Assembly (NCBI GenBank): GCA_903907865.1 | Contig: CAIVPR010000182.1 | Coordinates: forward strand, 1-64,000 | From: an uncultured Acidobacteriia bacterium | GTDB lineage: Bacteria > Acidobacteriota > Terriglobia > Bryobacterales > Bryobacteraceae | Direction: 5' to 3' | Length of the DNA stretch: 64,000 nucleotides | Part shown: positions 55,697 to 64,000 of the stretch, one piece after another | Numbering within the stretch: position 1 is the stretch's first letter | Layout of the letters: the number at the start of each line of letters is the position of its first letter | The notes under the pieces: generated by a model | What the model saw: the letters and a program-made list of their open reading frames with translations, nothing else | Told to the model about the DNA's origin: nothing | Database searches by the model: none | Program-made: the position numbers and the translations under genes

Positions 55697-57795
55697 GAAA
55701 ACTAGCAATAGCTGCATTCCTGCCCCTGTTGGCATTTGGACAGACGAAGGTGGCCCCGGCCACCACATGGAACTCGATCAAGTTCCCCAAGCTGCGCGAC
55801 GTGCAGATCCCGAAGGTCGAGGAGGCAACCCTCCCTAACGGCATGAAGGTCTACCTGCTTGAGAACCACGAACTGCCGACGGTCCGTGGCACACTCCTAG
55901 TGCGCACCGGCAACCTCTTCGACCCGAAGGACAAGGTCGGCCTCGCGACCATCGCGGGCTCCACGCTCCGCAGCGGCGGCACGACAGAGAAGCCGGGCGA
56001 CCAAATCGACGAGCAACTCGAGAACATCGCCGCCTCCGTGGAAAGCAGCATCGGCGAGAGCAACGGCTCGGTGCGCTTCAACACCCTCAAGGAGCGCGTC
56101 GACGAAGTTTTGCAGGTCTTCCACGATGTGATCACCAAGCCTGGCTTCCGCCAAGACCGCATCGACCTCCTCAAGACCCAGATGCGCAGCGGCATCTCCC
56201 GCCGCAATGACGAACCGCATGCCATTTCGCAGCGCGAGTTCGCCGATATCGTCTACGGCCGCGACAACCCCTACGGCTGGCGGATGGAGTACGAGAACAT
56301 CGACAATATCCAGCGCGACGATATCGTTGCGTTCTACAAGCGCTACTACTTTCCGGCAAACGTCATCCTGTCCGTGCAGGGCGATTTCAACTCGGCGGAG
56401 ATGAAGGCCAAGCTGGAGAAGCTGTTCGCCGATTGGACCGCGACCCAGCCGCCGGTTCCCGCCTTCCCGAAGGTTGCCAACACGCCCAAGCCGGGCATCT
56501 ACGTGGCAACCCGCGAGGATGTCAACCAGACCAACTTCGCCCTCGGGCAGTTTGGGGGCTTGCTCAACGACAAGGATGCTCCGGCGCTCGAAGTCATGGC
56601 CGACATCCTCGGCGGCGGCTTCTCCAGCCGCCTCTTCCAGAAGGTCCGCACGAAGTTGGGCTATGCCTACGACGTGAGCGCCAATTGGGGTGCCGGATTC
56701 GACCATCAAGGATTGTTCGAGATCGCGGGCAGCACGAAATCGGAAAGCACGGCGGACACCCTGAAGGCCATTGACCAGGAAGTTCGCCGCATCCGCGAGA
56801 CACCCGTCACGGCCGAAGAACTGGAATCGGCGCGCCAGAAGGTGGAAAACAGCTTCGTGTTCAACTTCGACACGCCGTCGAAGACCTTGGGCAGACTGCT
56901 GACCTACCGCTACTACGGCTATCCCGACGATTTCATCTTCAGCTACCAGAAGGCCGTATCGTCGGTGACCCGCGAGGACATCCAGCGTGTGGCACAGAAG
57001 TATTTGGATCCTGGCAAGTTCGTGATCGTGGCGACCGGGAATCCCAAGGAATTCGGCAAGCCCTTGTCGTCGCTCGACATGCCAGTTTCCGAAATCGACC
57101 TGACGATCCCGCAGCCGAAATCGAAGAAGCCTGCCGCGGCGGTCGACGGGGCGAGTATGGCACGCGGCAAGGCGCTGCTGGCCAAGGCGGCGGAAGCCGC
57201 GGGCGGCGCGGCCAAGTTGGCGGCGGTTAAGGATTTCACGCAGACCGGCACCATCCAGCTGGACCAGACGGCGGGAGGACTCAAGGTGACGCAGAACGAG
57301 CAATGGGTCGCCCCTTCGCATTTCCGGCAGGAGAACGTGCTGCCGTTTGGCAAGGTGTCCACTTATTCGGATGGCAAGACCGGTTGGTCGTCCACGCCGC
57401 AAGGGTTGACCGCCCTGCCACCAGCCCAAGCCAACCAGATCGCGTTTGAGGCCTTCAAGAATTGGTTCTCCCTGCTGACAAGCGGCGGGAACGCCGACCG
57501 CACGGTGAACGATACGGGCGGCGGCAAGGTTGAGATAGCCGACAAGGCTGGCCATTCAGTCACGGTGACATTTGACGCCGCCAGCGGTCTTCCTGCAACG
57601 CTCGCCTACGCGGCTCCAGGGAACCCGAACGGGTCGGTGGAAGAGGTTTACGCCGATTGGCAGGATGCAGGCGGCGTGAAGTTACCCCGCAAAGTCACGA
57701 TGAACCAAGGCGGGAAGCACTTCGCGGATGTCACCGTGACGTCGGCGGCGGTGAACACGGGCTTGACGCTGGAGCAGATCTCAAAAAAGCCATGA
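55693..57795 (+). CDS. M16 peptidase partner subunit lacking HxxEH, with C-terminal extra domain
   Basis: 700 residues from a GTG start. The signal peptide (KLAIAAFLPLLAFG) is followed by an M16 domain where the zinc-binding HxxEH is replaced by GLATIAGSTLRS. The C-terminal M16 half keeps the R/Y substrate-binding pair (VRTKLGYAYDVSANWGAGFD). This is the pattern of heterodimeric M16 enzymes in which one subunit is catalytic and the other supplies substrate binding. Residues from about 490 on form an extra domain (KAAEAAGGAAKLAAVKDFTQ and QWVAPSHFRQENVLPFGKVS) resembling lipoprotein-sorting folds. The next gene is translationally coupled. Confidence 0.85.
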   Translation: MRKLAIAAFLPLLAFGQTKVAPATTWNSIKFPKLRDVQIPKVEEATLPNGMKVYLLENHELPTVRGTLLVRTGNLFDPKDKVGLATIAGSTLRSGGTTEKPGDQIDEQLENIAASVESSIGESNGSVRFNTLKERVDEVLQVFHDVITKPGFRQDRIDLLKTQMRSGISRRNDEPHAISQREFADIVYGRDNPYGWRMEYENIDNIQRDDIVAFYKRYYFPANVILSVQGDFNSAEMKAKLEKLFADWTATQPPVPAFPKVANTPKPGIYVATREDVNQTNFALGQFGGLLNDKDAPALEVMADILGGGFSSRLFQKVRTKLGYAYDVSANWGAGFDHQGLFEIAGSTKSESTADTLKAIDQEVRRIRETPVTAEELESARQKVENSFVFNFDTPSKTLGRLLTYRYYGYPDDFIFSYQKAVSSVTREDIQRVAQKYLDPGKFVIVATGNPKEFGKPLSSLDMPVSEIDLTIPQPKSKKPAAAVDGASMARGKALLAKAAEAAGGAAKLAAVKDFTQTGTIQLDQTAGGLKVTQNEQWVAPSHFRQENVLPFGKVSTYSDGKTGWSSTPQGLTALPPAQANQIAFEAFKNWFSLLTSGGNADRTVNDTGGGKVEIADKAGHSVTVTFDAASGLPATLAYAAPGNPNGSVEEVYADWQDAGGVKLPRKVTMNQGGKHFADVTVTSAAVNTGLTLEQISKKP

Positions 57796-58586
57796 GCGGC
57801 GTGACGAGACGGCTATTCTTGGGGACGGTGGCGTCCGGGCTCTTGCATGCCGCGACGCCGTCCACCACGCGGGCGAAGGAGGTCGTCGCCAAGACCATCC
57901 ACGCACTGGGCGGCGACGGCTTCCGGCAAATGATGACCCGGACCGAGACCGGACGCGCCTATTCGTTCTACCGGGAGCAGATCACGGGGCTATCGTACGC
58001 CCGAATCCACACCAAGTACCTGTCGCACTCCGAGGCACCCATACGGATGGTGCAGCGGCAGTCGTTCGGCAAGGGCGGCAAGGAAGACACCGCCTTACTG
58101 GTGACGGAGAAGGAAATCTGGAATCTGTCGTACAAGGGTGCCAAGGCGATGGCCTCAGAAAAAGCCGCGCAATTCCGCGAGAGCCAGTTCCACGACATCT
58201 TCTATATCCTGCGGATGCGGTTGGAGGAGCCAAATTTCGTTACCGAGCACCACGGACAGGATGTGGTGGAAAACCAGCCTGTGGAGCACCTGGAGTTCAT
58301 CGATGGCGAGAACCGCAGCGTGAGTGTGTGGATCCATTCGAGTACGCTGTTGCCGGTGAAGCAGGCGTTCAAGCGTTGGGACCCAGCGATCAACGACCGT
58401 CGCGAAGAGGTCACGCGCTACACCAAGTACCGTGAATGCGGCAACGGCGTGATGTGGCCGCACGACGTCCAGCGCGAGCGGGACAAGGAAAAGATCTACG
58501 AGATGTACGCCGAAAAGGTCGTGGTCGGAGCCTCCCTGCCTGACTCGATGTTTGAACTGCCCCCTTTGGCCACTATCTTGAAGTAG
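57792..58586 (+). CDS. Secreted outer-membrane-lipoprotein-sorting-like protein
   Basis: 264 residues starting MSGVTRRLFLGTVASGLLHA, a twin-arginine-like signal. The body resembles the LolA/LolB-like or DUF4292-type fold seen in acidobacterial secreted proteins (FRQMMTRTETGRAYSFYREQ, EKEIWNLSYKGAKAMASEKA and GENRSVSVWIHSSTLLPVKQ). The ATG overlaps the stop of the M16 partner gene (ATGA). It resembles the C-terminal extra domain of that partner, so the two may act together. Function unknown. Confidence 0.72.
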   Translation: MSGVTRRLFLGTVASGLLHAATPSTTRAKEVVAKTIHALGGDGFRQMMTRTETGRAYSFYREQITGLSYARIHTKYLSHSEAPIRMVQRQSFGKGGKEDTALLVTEKEIWNLSYKGAKAMASEKAAQFRESQFHDIFYILRMRLEEPNFVTEHHGQDVVENQPVEHLEFIDGENRSVSVWIHSSTLLPVKQAFKRWDPAINDRREEVTRYTKYRECGNGVMWPHDVQRERDKEKIYEMYAEKVVVGASLPDSMFELPPLATILK

Positions 58587-58604
58587 GCCATTTTTCCCGA
58601 AAAG

Positions 58605-58672
58605 AACGCTCCCTCGCGGTCGCGGCTCTGCCGAATCAACCTGTTACCGAGCCACGCCCGCAAGGGAGTGTT
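58605..58672. repeat. Inverted pair of repeat module C
   Basis: AACGCTCCCTCGCGG-TCGCGGCTC at 58605-58628 is followed after 20 nt by its near-complement at 58649-58672, which reads AACACTCCCTTGCGG-GCGTGGCTC on the other strand. The two can form a stem of about 24 nt. A single copy is at 26115-26138. The rest of the 58587-58945 gap holds no gene; a perfect TTGACA at 58815-58820 lacks a good -10. Confidence 0.7.
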
Positions 58673-58945
58673 GGTTCGAGCCACGCGCAGGCTGTTCACC
58701 CAACGGGTGACTCTGTTTTCCTCTGAGGCGCTACCCACTGCCGTCTCTAGGTTATTCGATTCCCCTCCGAGGCGAGTGTCCACCCCATGTCACGGGCGAT
58801 TGGCCACACAAAGCTTGACAACGATTCCGTTCCGCGCTAGCGGTGTGCTACTCTGATCAAATCGCGGTGCCGGGTCAGCACGCGGGGCGCAACGCCGTCG
58901 CTTCAGGAATACTACTCAGTTCACAGATTTGGGAGGACAGAAGGC

Positions 58946-61849
58946 ATGTTTAGATCCAAGGGAGCCCGACTATCGGCTCTCGTCTTGTTGGCGTCGGGGG
59001 TGTCCGCATGGGCGCAGACCCTGACCACCGGTGACCTCCACGGTCGCATCACGGACGCGTCGGGTGCGGTGATCCCCAACGCGAAGATCGAATTGAAGAG
59101 CGCCAAGACGGGTGAAGCGCGAACCGCAACCACCTCTGGCGAAGGCGAGTACAGGTTCTCCCTACTGACGCCGGGCGACTATGGTGTCACCGCGTCGTTC
59201 TCGGGATTGAAGCCGGCTACCGCCAAGGCAAGCATCCCCGTGGCGCAGACGGTCGACTTGAATTTCGTCCTCTCGGTGGAAGGCACCAAGGAAACCATCG
59301 AAGTGACCGCCGCGGCAGCCGTCCTGCAAACCGAGGACGCCAACTTGGCCCGCTCCTTCAACACTCAGTTGATTGAAGACCTCCCGATGGCGGGCGGCGA
59401 CCTCACGACGCTCGCGATGACCATTCCCGGTGTCCGCGTCAACGTCAAGGGCGGCAGCGGCAACATGAACGCCAACGGCGTGCCCGGCTCGTCCATGCAG
59501 TTCACGCTGAACGGCGCGGATGTGATGGACCCCTACAACAACCTCAACAACTCCGGTGCCAGCAACAATCTGCTGGGCGCGAACGAGGTTGCGGACGTCT
59601 CGGTTATCCTGAACGCCTTCAGCCCGCAGTACGGGCGCATGGCCGGCGGACAGGAGAACATCGTCGGCAAAAGCGGCGGCAACGGCTTCCACGGCAACGC
59701 CAGCTACAACTTCAACAGCCAGCTGTTCAACGCCCGCGACTACTTCGTGACGCTCGCCGGCAATCCGAAGACGCGTTCCGACGCCCACCAGTATGCCGGC
59801 CTCGTGAGCGGCCCAATCATCAAGAACAAGCTGTTCTTCCTGTTTGACACCGAGGGTCTCCGCTACGTTCTGCCCTCCACCAGCACGATCACGCTGCCCT
59901 CGCCCCAATTGCTCAACTTCGCGTTGGCGCACGTGCCGCAAGCGGATTTGACGCTCTACCAAGACGCGGCGAACCTCTACAAGAACGCCCCGGGAGTGGC
60001 GCGCGCCGTGCCGATCACGAACGGCAGCGGACCCTTCCAGGATTCCCGCGGCAAGCTCGGATGCCAGTCGAACGGCACATTTTCCGGCACCCCGGACGGC
60101 AACGGCGGCACGTTCGGCGTCACCACCCCCTGCGGCGTGGTCTTCGTCAGCGGCAACAACCAACTGAACACCGAGGCGCTCTACACCGTCCGCGGCGATT
60201 ACAACATCAACGACAAACAGAAGCTGAACGCGCGCTTCAACATGGACCGTGGCGTGCAGGCCACCGGCACCAGTCCCATCGCCCCGGCCTTCAACTCGGT
60301 CAGCACCCAGCCCCAGTACGCGGGCCAGCTCAACCACACTTGGGTCATCTCCCCGACCCTTGTGAACAACTTCATCGGCTCGGGCAGCTGGTACTCGGCA
60401 ATCTTCGGTGTCGCGGACTTCTCCAAGGTCCAGGCCCTGATGCCGGAACGGTTCACGTTCGGCGACGGCGGCTCGAACTCCGGCGGCTTCACGGGCGTCG
60501 GGTCGGGCGGCGGCCAGGGCACGGCGGGCTTCCCCAACGGCCGCAACGTGGGCCAGATGCAGTTGGTTGACGACGTCTCCTGGTCGCATGGCAGCCACAC
60601 CATCAAGGCCGGCACGAACTACCGCTTCAACAAGGTGACGGCCACGAACCTGTCGAGCGGCGCGTATGCGGGCACCTACAGCTTCAGCGACTTGGCCGAT
60701 TTCGCCTACGGCAAGGTCAACAGCACAGGCAAGGGCAGTTCGTTCTCGCAGAGCTTCCCGATCCTCGGAGCGGCCCACATCCGGGCCTATTCGTTGAACT
60801 TCTACACCATGGACGAATGGTCCATCAAGTCGAACCTGAAGCTCACGTACGGCATGCGTTTCGAGCGCGACGGCAACCCGGTTTGCCTCGACAACTGTTT
60901 CGCCCGCACCAATGTCCAGTTCGGCACTTCTGGCTACAAGGGCGGCGCGGACATTCCGTACAACTCGACCATCGTGACCGGTCTGCGCAAGGCTTATGGT
61001 GGACTCGAAGCGATGATCTACGAACCCCGCGTGGGCATTGCCTGGTCCCCGTTCGGAGCTGGCAAGACAGTCATCCGCGGCGGCCTCGGCCTTTTCGCGA
61101 ACCTGTTCTCGGTTTCGGTGGCCAACAACATCGACACCAACGCCCCCTCCGTGTTCACTCCGACGGTGACGACGGGTACGGTGGGCCAGATCAACGATGC
61201 CAACAGCGCGCTGTCGGTAGCCTACTCCTCCGCCGGCGCCTTCCGCAACGGCTTCGCCAAGGGATTCACGTTGGCGCAGTTGCAAGCGGGTCTGCCGACC
61301 GGCGCAACCTTCGCCAAGCCGGGCTTCTATTCGCCGCCCGACAACTTCGTGGCCCCCAAGAGCATGCAGTGGAATTTCGAAATCGAGCAGCCCTTCGGCA
61401 GCCACGATGTGCTTTCGGCCACCTATACCGGCAACCACGGCTACAACCAGGCGCTGAGCAACGCCAACGCCAACGCCTTCATCGCACCTACCAGCGTCTA
61501 TGCCTCCACCGGTTTCGCCGGTCTGCCGCTGGCCGCTCCGGACCCGCGCTTCCTGACGGTCACGCAGGTCTTGACTGCGGGACACTCCAACTACAACGCG
61601 GCCATTGTGGCCTTGCGCCACTCCATGAGCCACGGTTTCCAAGCCCAGGTTGGCTACACATGGAGCCACGCGCTGGGTAATGTCTCGGTCTACGACGCCT
61701 CGCGTATCAACATGGGCTACGGCCCGCTCGGCTTCGACACCCGGCACATGGTGACAGGCGATTTGGTCTGGACTTCGCCCAAGTACAAGAACCCGATTGC
61801 CTACTGGTTGGGCAGCAACTGGACCGTCGGCACCAAGCTGTACGCCTAG
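58946..61849 (+). CDS. TonB-dependent receptor (Oar-like), ended early by an in-frame TAG
   Basis: 967 residues to the TAG. It is an outer-membrane receptor of the acidobacterial Oar/TonB type for large substrates. The signal peptide (SALVLLASGVSAWAQ) is followed by a carboxypeptidase-regulatory domain (GDLHGRITDASGAVIPNAKI) and a plug (ARSFNTQLIEDLPMAGGDLT). A beta-barrel region fills the rest. The TAG at 61847-61849 falls within the barrel, in the context KLYA*SGSPFSATN. Homologues usually have an aromatic residue there (Y/F-TG-PFS pattern). The same frame continues for 160 codons to a normal TF end, so the full gene would have 1127 sense codons apart from the stop. Confidence 0.88.
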   Translation: MFRSKGARLSALVLLASGVSAWAQTLTTGDLHGRITDASGAVIPNAKIELKSAKTGEARTATTSGEGEYRFSLLTPGDYGVTASFSGLKPATAKASIPVAQTVDLNFVLSVEGTKETIEVTAAAAVLQTEDANLARSFNTQLIEDLPMAGGDLTTLAMTIPGVRVNVKGGSGNMNANGVPGSSMQFTLNGADVMDPYNNLNNSGASNNLLGANEVADVSVILNAFSPQYGRMAGGQENIVGKSGGNGFHGNASYNFNSQLFNARDYFVTLAGNPKTRSDAHQYAGLVSGPIIKNKLFFLFDTEGLRYVLPSTSTITLPSPQLLNFALAHVPQADLTLYQDAANLYKNAPGVARAVPITNGSGPFQDSRGKLGCQSNGTFSGTPDGNGGTFGVTTPCGVVFVSGNNQLNTEALYTVRGDYNINDKQKLNARFNMDRGVQATGTSPIAPAFNSVSTQPQYAGQLNHTWVISPTLVNNFIGSGSWYSAIFGVADFSKVQALMPERFTFGDGGSNSGGFTGVGSGGGQGTAGFPNGRNVGQMQLVDDVSWSHGSHTIKAGTNYRFNKVTATNLSSGAYAGTYSFSDLADFAYGKVNSTGKGSSFSQSFPILGAAHIRAYSLNFYTMDEWSIKSNLKLTYGMRFERDGNPVCLDNCFARTNVQFGTSGYKGGADIPYNSTIVTGLRKAYGGLEAMIYEPRVGIAWSPFGAGKTVIRGGLGLFANLFSVSVANNIDTNAPSVFTPTVTTGTVGQINDANSALSVAYSSAGAFRNGFAKGFTLAQLQAGLPTGATFAKPGFYSPPDNFVAPKSMQWNFEIEQPFGSHDVLSATYTGNHGYNQALSNANANAFIAPTSVYASTGFAGLPLAAPDPRFLTVTQVLTAGHSNYNAAIVALRHSMSHGFQAQVGYTWSHALGNVSVYDASRINMGYGPLGFDTRHMVTGDLVWTSPKYKNPIAYWLGSNWTVGTKLYA

Positions 61850-62329
61850 TCCGGGTCTCCGTTCTCGGCTACCAACACCGCCATGGCGGCTCGCGTCAAC
61901 TCGGGCGGCGGCGTCGGCAATACTTTCCTTGCCGACCTGATCGACCCCTCCGCTTTCAGCGCCAACTGCGGACGCAGCGTCACAGGGACCACCCCCTGCA
62001 TCACTGCGGCGCAATTCGCCACCTCGACGACACAGAAGGACTTCGGCAACACGGCTCCCGACATGTATCGCGGTGCCGGATACTTCAACATCGACACCAA
62101 CTTCACCAAGAACATCCAGCTGAGGGAGAAGATGCGGTTCTCCTTGGGCTTCCAGTTCTACAACGTGCTCAACCACCCGAACTTCGCCAACCCGAGCGGC
62201 AGCGTCACTTCGAGCGCCCTCGGCTTCATCAGCGCCACCGTTGTTCCTCCGACCAGCATCTACGGATCGTTCCAGAGCGGAACGGTTTCGGGACGCGTCG
62301 GCGTGGTCAGCGGCCGGTTCACCTTCTAA
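61850..62329 (+). pseudogene. C-terminal end of the interrupted TonB-dependent receptor
   Basis: In the same frame as the upstream receptor, after the TAG, the sequence continues SGSPFSATNTAMAARVNSGG, then FNIDTNFTKNIQLREKMRFS and LGFQFYNVLNHPNFANPSGS, and ends GRVGVVSGRFTF. This is the typical last strands of an acidobacterial TonB receptor, whose final aromatic residue is needed for outer-membrane insertion. It has no start codon or ribosome site of its own, so it probably forms only through read-through. Confidence 0.85.
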
Positions 62330-62358
62330 ACCAGTACGCCTAACAGACTGCGGGCCAC

Positions 62359-63750
62359 GTGTGCGAAACTGCATGCGTGGCCCGTTTTCGTTTTGCACTC
62401 CCGATCATCGCGGCATCTAGCTGCCTGGCGCAGACCGGCGTCTTGAACCTCTCCCGAGATCTGTTCAACAAGGGGATCGCGGCCACCAACCTGGCACCGA
62501 ACACCCCGACCCTCGACGCCCGTCCGTTGGTGGAAGCCGCCGTCGCGTGGGCGGCGAACAATCGGATCAGCACCATCGTGGCGGACACGGGGTCGTACTA
62601 TTTCCTGACCCAGCACAGCCCCAACCAGCACGTGCTGGTCCCGGCCGCGAACTACCTCACCATCGATTTCCAGAACTCCAACCTCTACTTCGCCAAGTCC
62701 AACACGGCGGCCATCGAGTGCCAGTCCTGCGTCGGGGTGACGTTCCAGAACTTCACGGTCGATTACCAGCAGTTGCCGTTCACCCAGGCCACCATCACGG
62801 CTGTGGACGCGGCAAGTGGCAAGCTCACGTACCAAGCGCTGCCGGGGTGGCAGTCCCCCGCCGACTTCGGCGCGACGCGCGCTCCCGACGGCAGCGACGT
62901 GATCCGCATGTTCGTCTTCCGCAACGGCGCTCCGCTGTCGCAGGTCGGTCGGCTGGTGGCGGCAAGGCCCGGGTCCGGCAGCACGATCACGGTGACCAAC
63001 ACGACGGACCCGTGGGCCTCCGCCGCCAGCCTCGCCGCGATCCAGGCGGGCGACACCTTGGTCTTCACCGACTGCGGCGGACCGGCGGCAATCAACGTCA
63101 CCAGCGGCCAGCGGGTCTACATCAAGAATGTCTCGGTCTACGCGGCGGGCGGAACCGCCGTGCAATTCGCCCGCACGTCCGGCGTGATTGCCGACCACCT
63201 GCAGGTCATCCCCCGCCCTGGCACGTCGCGGCTGATTTCCGCCAACGGGCGCGGCATCGTGAGCACCTATGCGCTCGCCGGGAACAGCCTGACCAACAAC
63301 ACGGTACGACGCACTTGCGATGACGCAGTTTCGTTGACCACGGCGTGGATCGCGACCACCGTCCAAGTGGCGGGCACGAACATCACGGTGAACCGCCGCG
63401 CCGATTCGCCGATTGCCAATGCGTCGATCTCCTTCATCAACCCCTCGGATGCGTCGGTCGTGACCAGCGCCAACGTGGTCTCACAGAATCCGTTGCCCGC
63501 TTCGCAGACCTACACGGACGGGGAGACCATCACCTTGACGCTCGACAAGGCCGTGAGCGGCGTCGCGGCGGGCATGGGAGTGGTTGACAACGATTCGGCC
63601 AAGCGGGGCAACGGATCGTCCGTCTCCGGCAATCTGGCGCAGCAAATAGTCTTCGGAAGCGGCGTGGTGCTGGCGGGGGTGCAGAATGTACAGGTCCACG
63701 ACAACCTCGTCCAACAGACGGCGAACGCGGGAATCCTGGTGCGGCAGTGA
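62359..63750 (+). CDS. Secreted right-handed beta-helix protein, ended early by an in-frame TGA
   Basis: 463 residues to the TGA. A signal peptide (FRFALPIIAASSCLAQ) precedes a parallel beta-helix fold (VGVTFQNFTVDYQQLPF, then NSLTNNTVRRTCDDAVSLTT, and VLAGVQNVQVHDNLVQQTAN). Such proteins are often polysaccharide lyases or hydrolases, but no catalytic set is obvious. The TGA at 63748-63750 follows AGILVRQ, and the frame continues with beta-helix sequence to the window edge. It lies 30 nt downstream of the receptor and may be cotranscribed with it. Confidence 0.75.
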   Translation: MCETACVARFRFALPIIAASSCLAQTGVLNLSRDLFNKGIAATNLAPNTPTLDARPLVEAAVAWAANNRISTIVADTGSYYFLTQHSPNQHVLVPAANYLTIDFQNSNLYFAKSNTAAIECQSCVGVTFQNFTVDYQQLPFTQATITAVDAASGKLTYQALPGWQSPADFGATRAPDGSDVIRMFVFRNGAPLSQVGRLVAARPGSGSTITVTNTTDPWASAASLAAIQAGDTLVFTDCGGPAAINVTSGQRVYIKNVSVYAAGGTAVQFARTSGVIADHLQVIPRPGTSRLISANGRGIVSTYALAGNSLTNNTVRRTCDDAVSLTTAWIATTVQVAGTNITVNRRADSPIANASISFINPSDASVVTSANVVSQNPLPASQTYTDGETITLTLDKAVSGVAAGMGVVDNDSAKRGNGSSVSGNLAQQIVFGSGVVLAGVQNVQVHDNLVQQTANAGILVRQ

Positions 63751-64000
63751 TCTGGAACCTCGCCCGATCCGGCTGCGCCCGACTGGAACACGGGTCCGAC
63801 CACGGACATCACAATCAGAAACAACGCGGTAGACGGCGCAATCGCGTACGGCAATCCGTCGGCGGGGCCGATTTCGGCTGCGGCAGGGATCCGCGCGGTA
63901 TCGGCAACGGCCTCGGGGAGCCAAGTGACAACGAGGCCGCACTCGATCTTCTCGGTGGCGGGCAACCGCGTCGCCAACTCGCCGCGGACCGGCATCCGAC
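63751..64000 (+). pseudogene. Continuation of the beta-helix protein after the in-frame TGA (cut by window edge)
   Basis: In the same frame as the preceding gene, this reads SGTSPDPAAPDWNTGPTTDI, then TIRNNAVDGAIAYGNPSAGP and SIFSVAGNRVANSPRTGIR. The iterated N-x-V pattern matches the preceding beta-helix turns. The original gene therefore continued beyond 63750. It runs off the right edge of the window. Confidence 0.8.

Noticed and set aside
59162-62398. A 1078-residue open frame antisense to the TonB receptor
   Set aside because: High-GC third-position effect: the frame is rich in Arg, Gly, Val and Ala and lacks any recognisable domain, while the plus strand has a clear receptor.

Overview
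The window looks like a chromosomal segment from an acidobacterium, most plausibly Bryobacterales/Solibacteres. This is an inference from gene content. The genes include a VWFA-related protein of the kind that is abundant in Acidobacteria, an Oar-like TonB-dependent receptor with an N-terminal carboxypeptidase-regulatory domain, a DUF1549/DUF1553 plus DUF1501 pair, PEP-CTERM proteins, a fused alpha/beta E1 dehydrogenase and a propeller-fronted Ser/Thr kinase beside an ECF sigma factor. Base composition is GC-rich throughout. The window opens inside tuf and closes inside a beta-helix gene.

Layout. 1-3.9 kb: the str operon on the minus strand (rpsL, rpsG, fusA, tuf) with a sigma70-type promoter and a leader of about 320 nt. 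4.0-6.9 kb: a BrnT/BrnA-like toxin-antitoxin pair and a fused 2-oxoacid dehydrogenase E1. 6.9-15.3 kb: a potassium uptake operon (27-residue peptide, kdpF, kdpA, kdpB, kdpC) that ends in two tandem KdpD-like proteins with no histidine kinase. It also contains palindromic repeats, including a cluster between kdpA and kdpB. 15.3-16.0 kb: relics of a Phd antitoxin and a type III restriction subunit. 16-20.8 kb: a secreted HAF/PEP-CTERM protein, then an ECF sigma factor and a transmembrane propeller kinase. 20.8-23.5 kb: a gene-poor stretch with an IS3-type transposase tail, then a three-gene unit with a terminase-like ATPase and a separate nuclease. 23.7-32.2 kb: APH/MFS pair and the DUF1549-DUF1501-Ig-like secreted operon. 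32.3-50.2 kb: mostly housekeeping and envelope genes (lipoprotein, racemase-like, amidohydrolase, sulfotransferase, SWIM protein, signal peptidase-like, ArnT-like, double retropepsin, UvrA, membrane-anchored response regulator, TPR, VWFA, ArgG). 50.2-53.7 kb: Uma2, an AbiE-type toxin-antitoxin pair with a frameshifted toxin, and a broken PEP-CTERM gene. 53.9-58.6 kb: an array of short direct repeats, then a two-subunit M16 peptidase plus an outer-membrane-sorting-like protein. 58.9-64 kb: a TonB-dependent receptor and a beta-helix protein, each cut by one in-frame stop.

How it works together. Several units are translationally coupled: ATGA or TGATG overlaps run through kdpC and both KdpD-like genes, the BrnTA and AbiE pairs, the terminase unit, MFS-APH, DUF1501-Ig-like and the M16 operon. 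Decay is unusually common. Broken or partial genes include the restriction relic, the Phd relic, the IS3 tail, the AbiEii C-terminus, a PEP-CTERM gene and the two genes with in-frame stops. The most distinctive points are the kinase-less KdpD pair, the interspersed palindromes with compensatory base changes, the split terminase cassette and the two adjacent in-frame stops.
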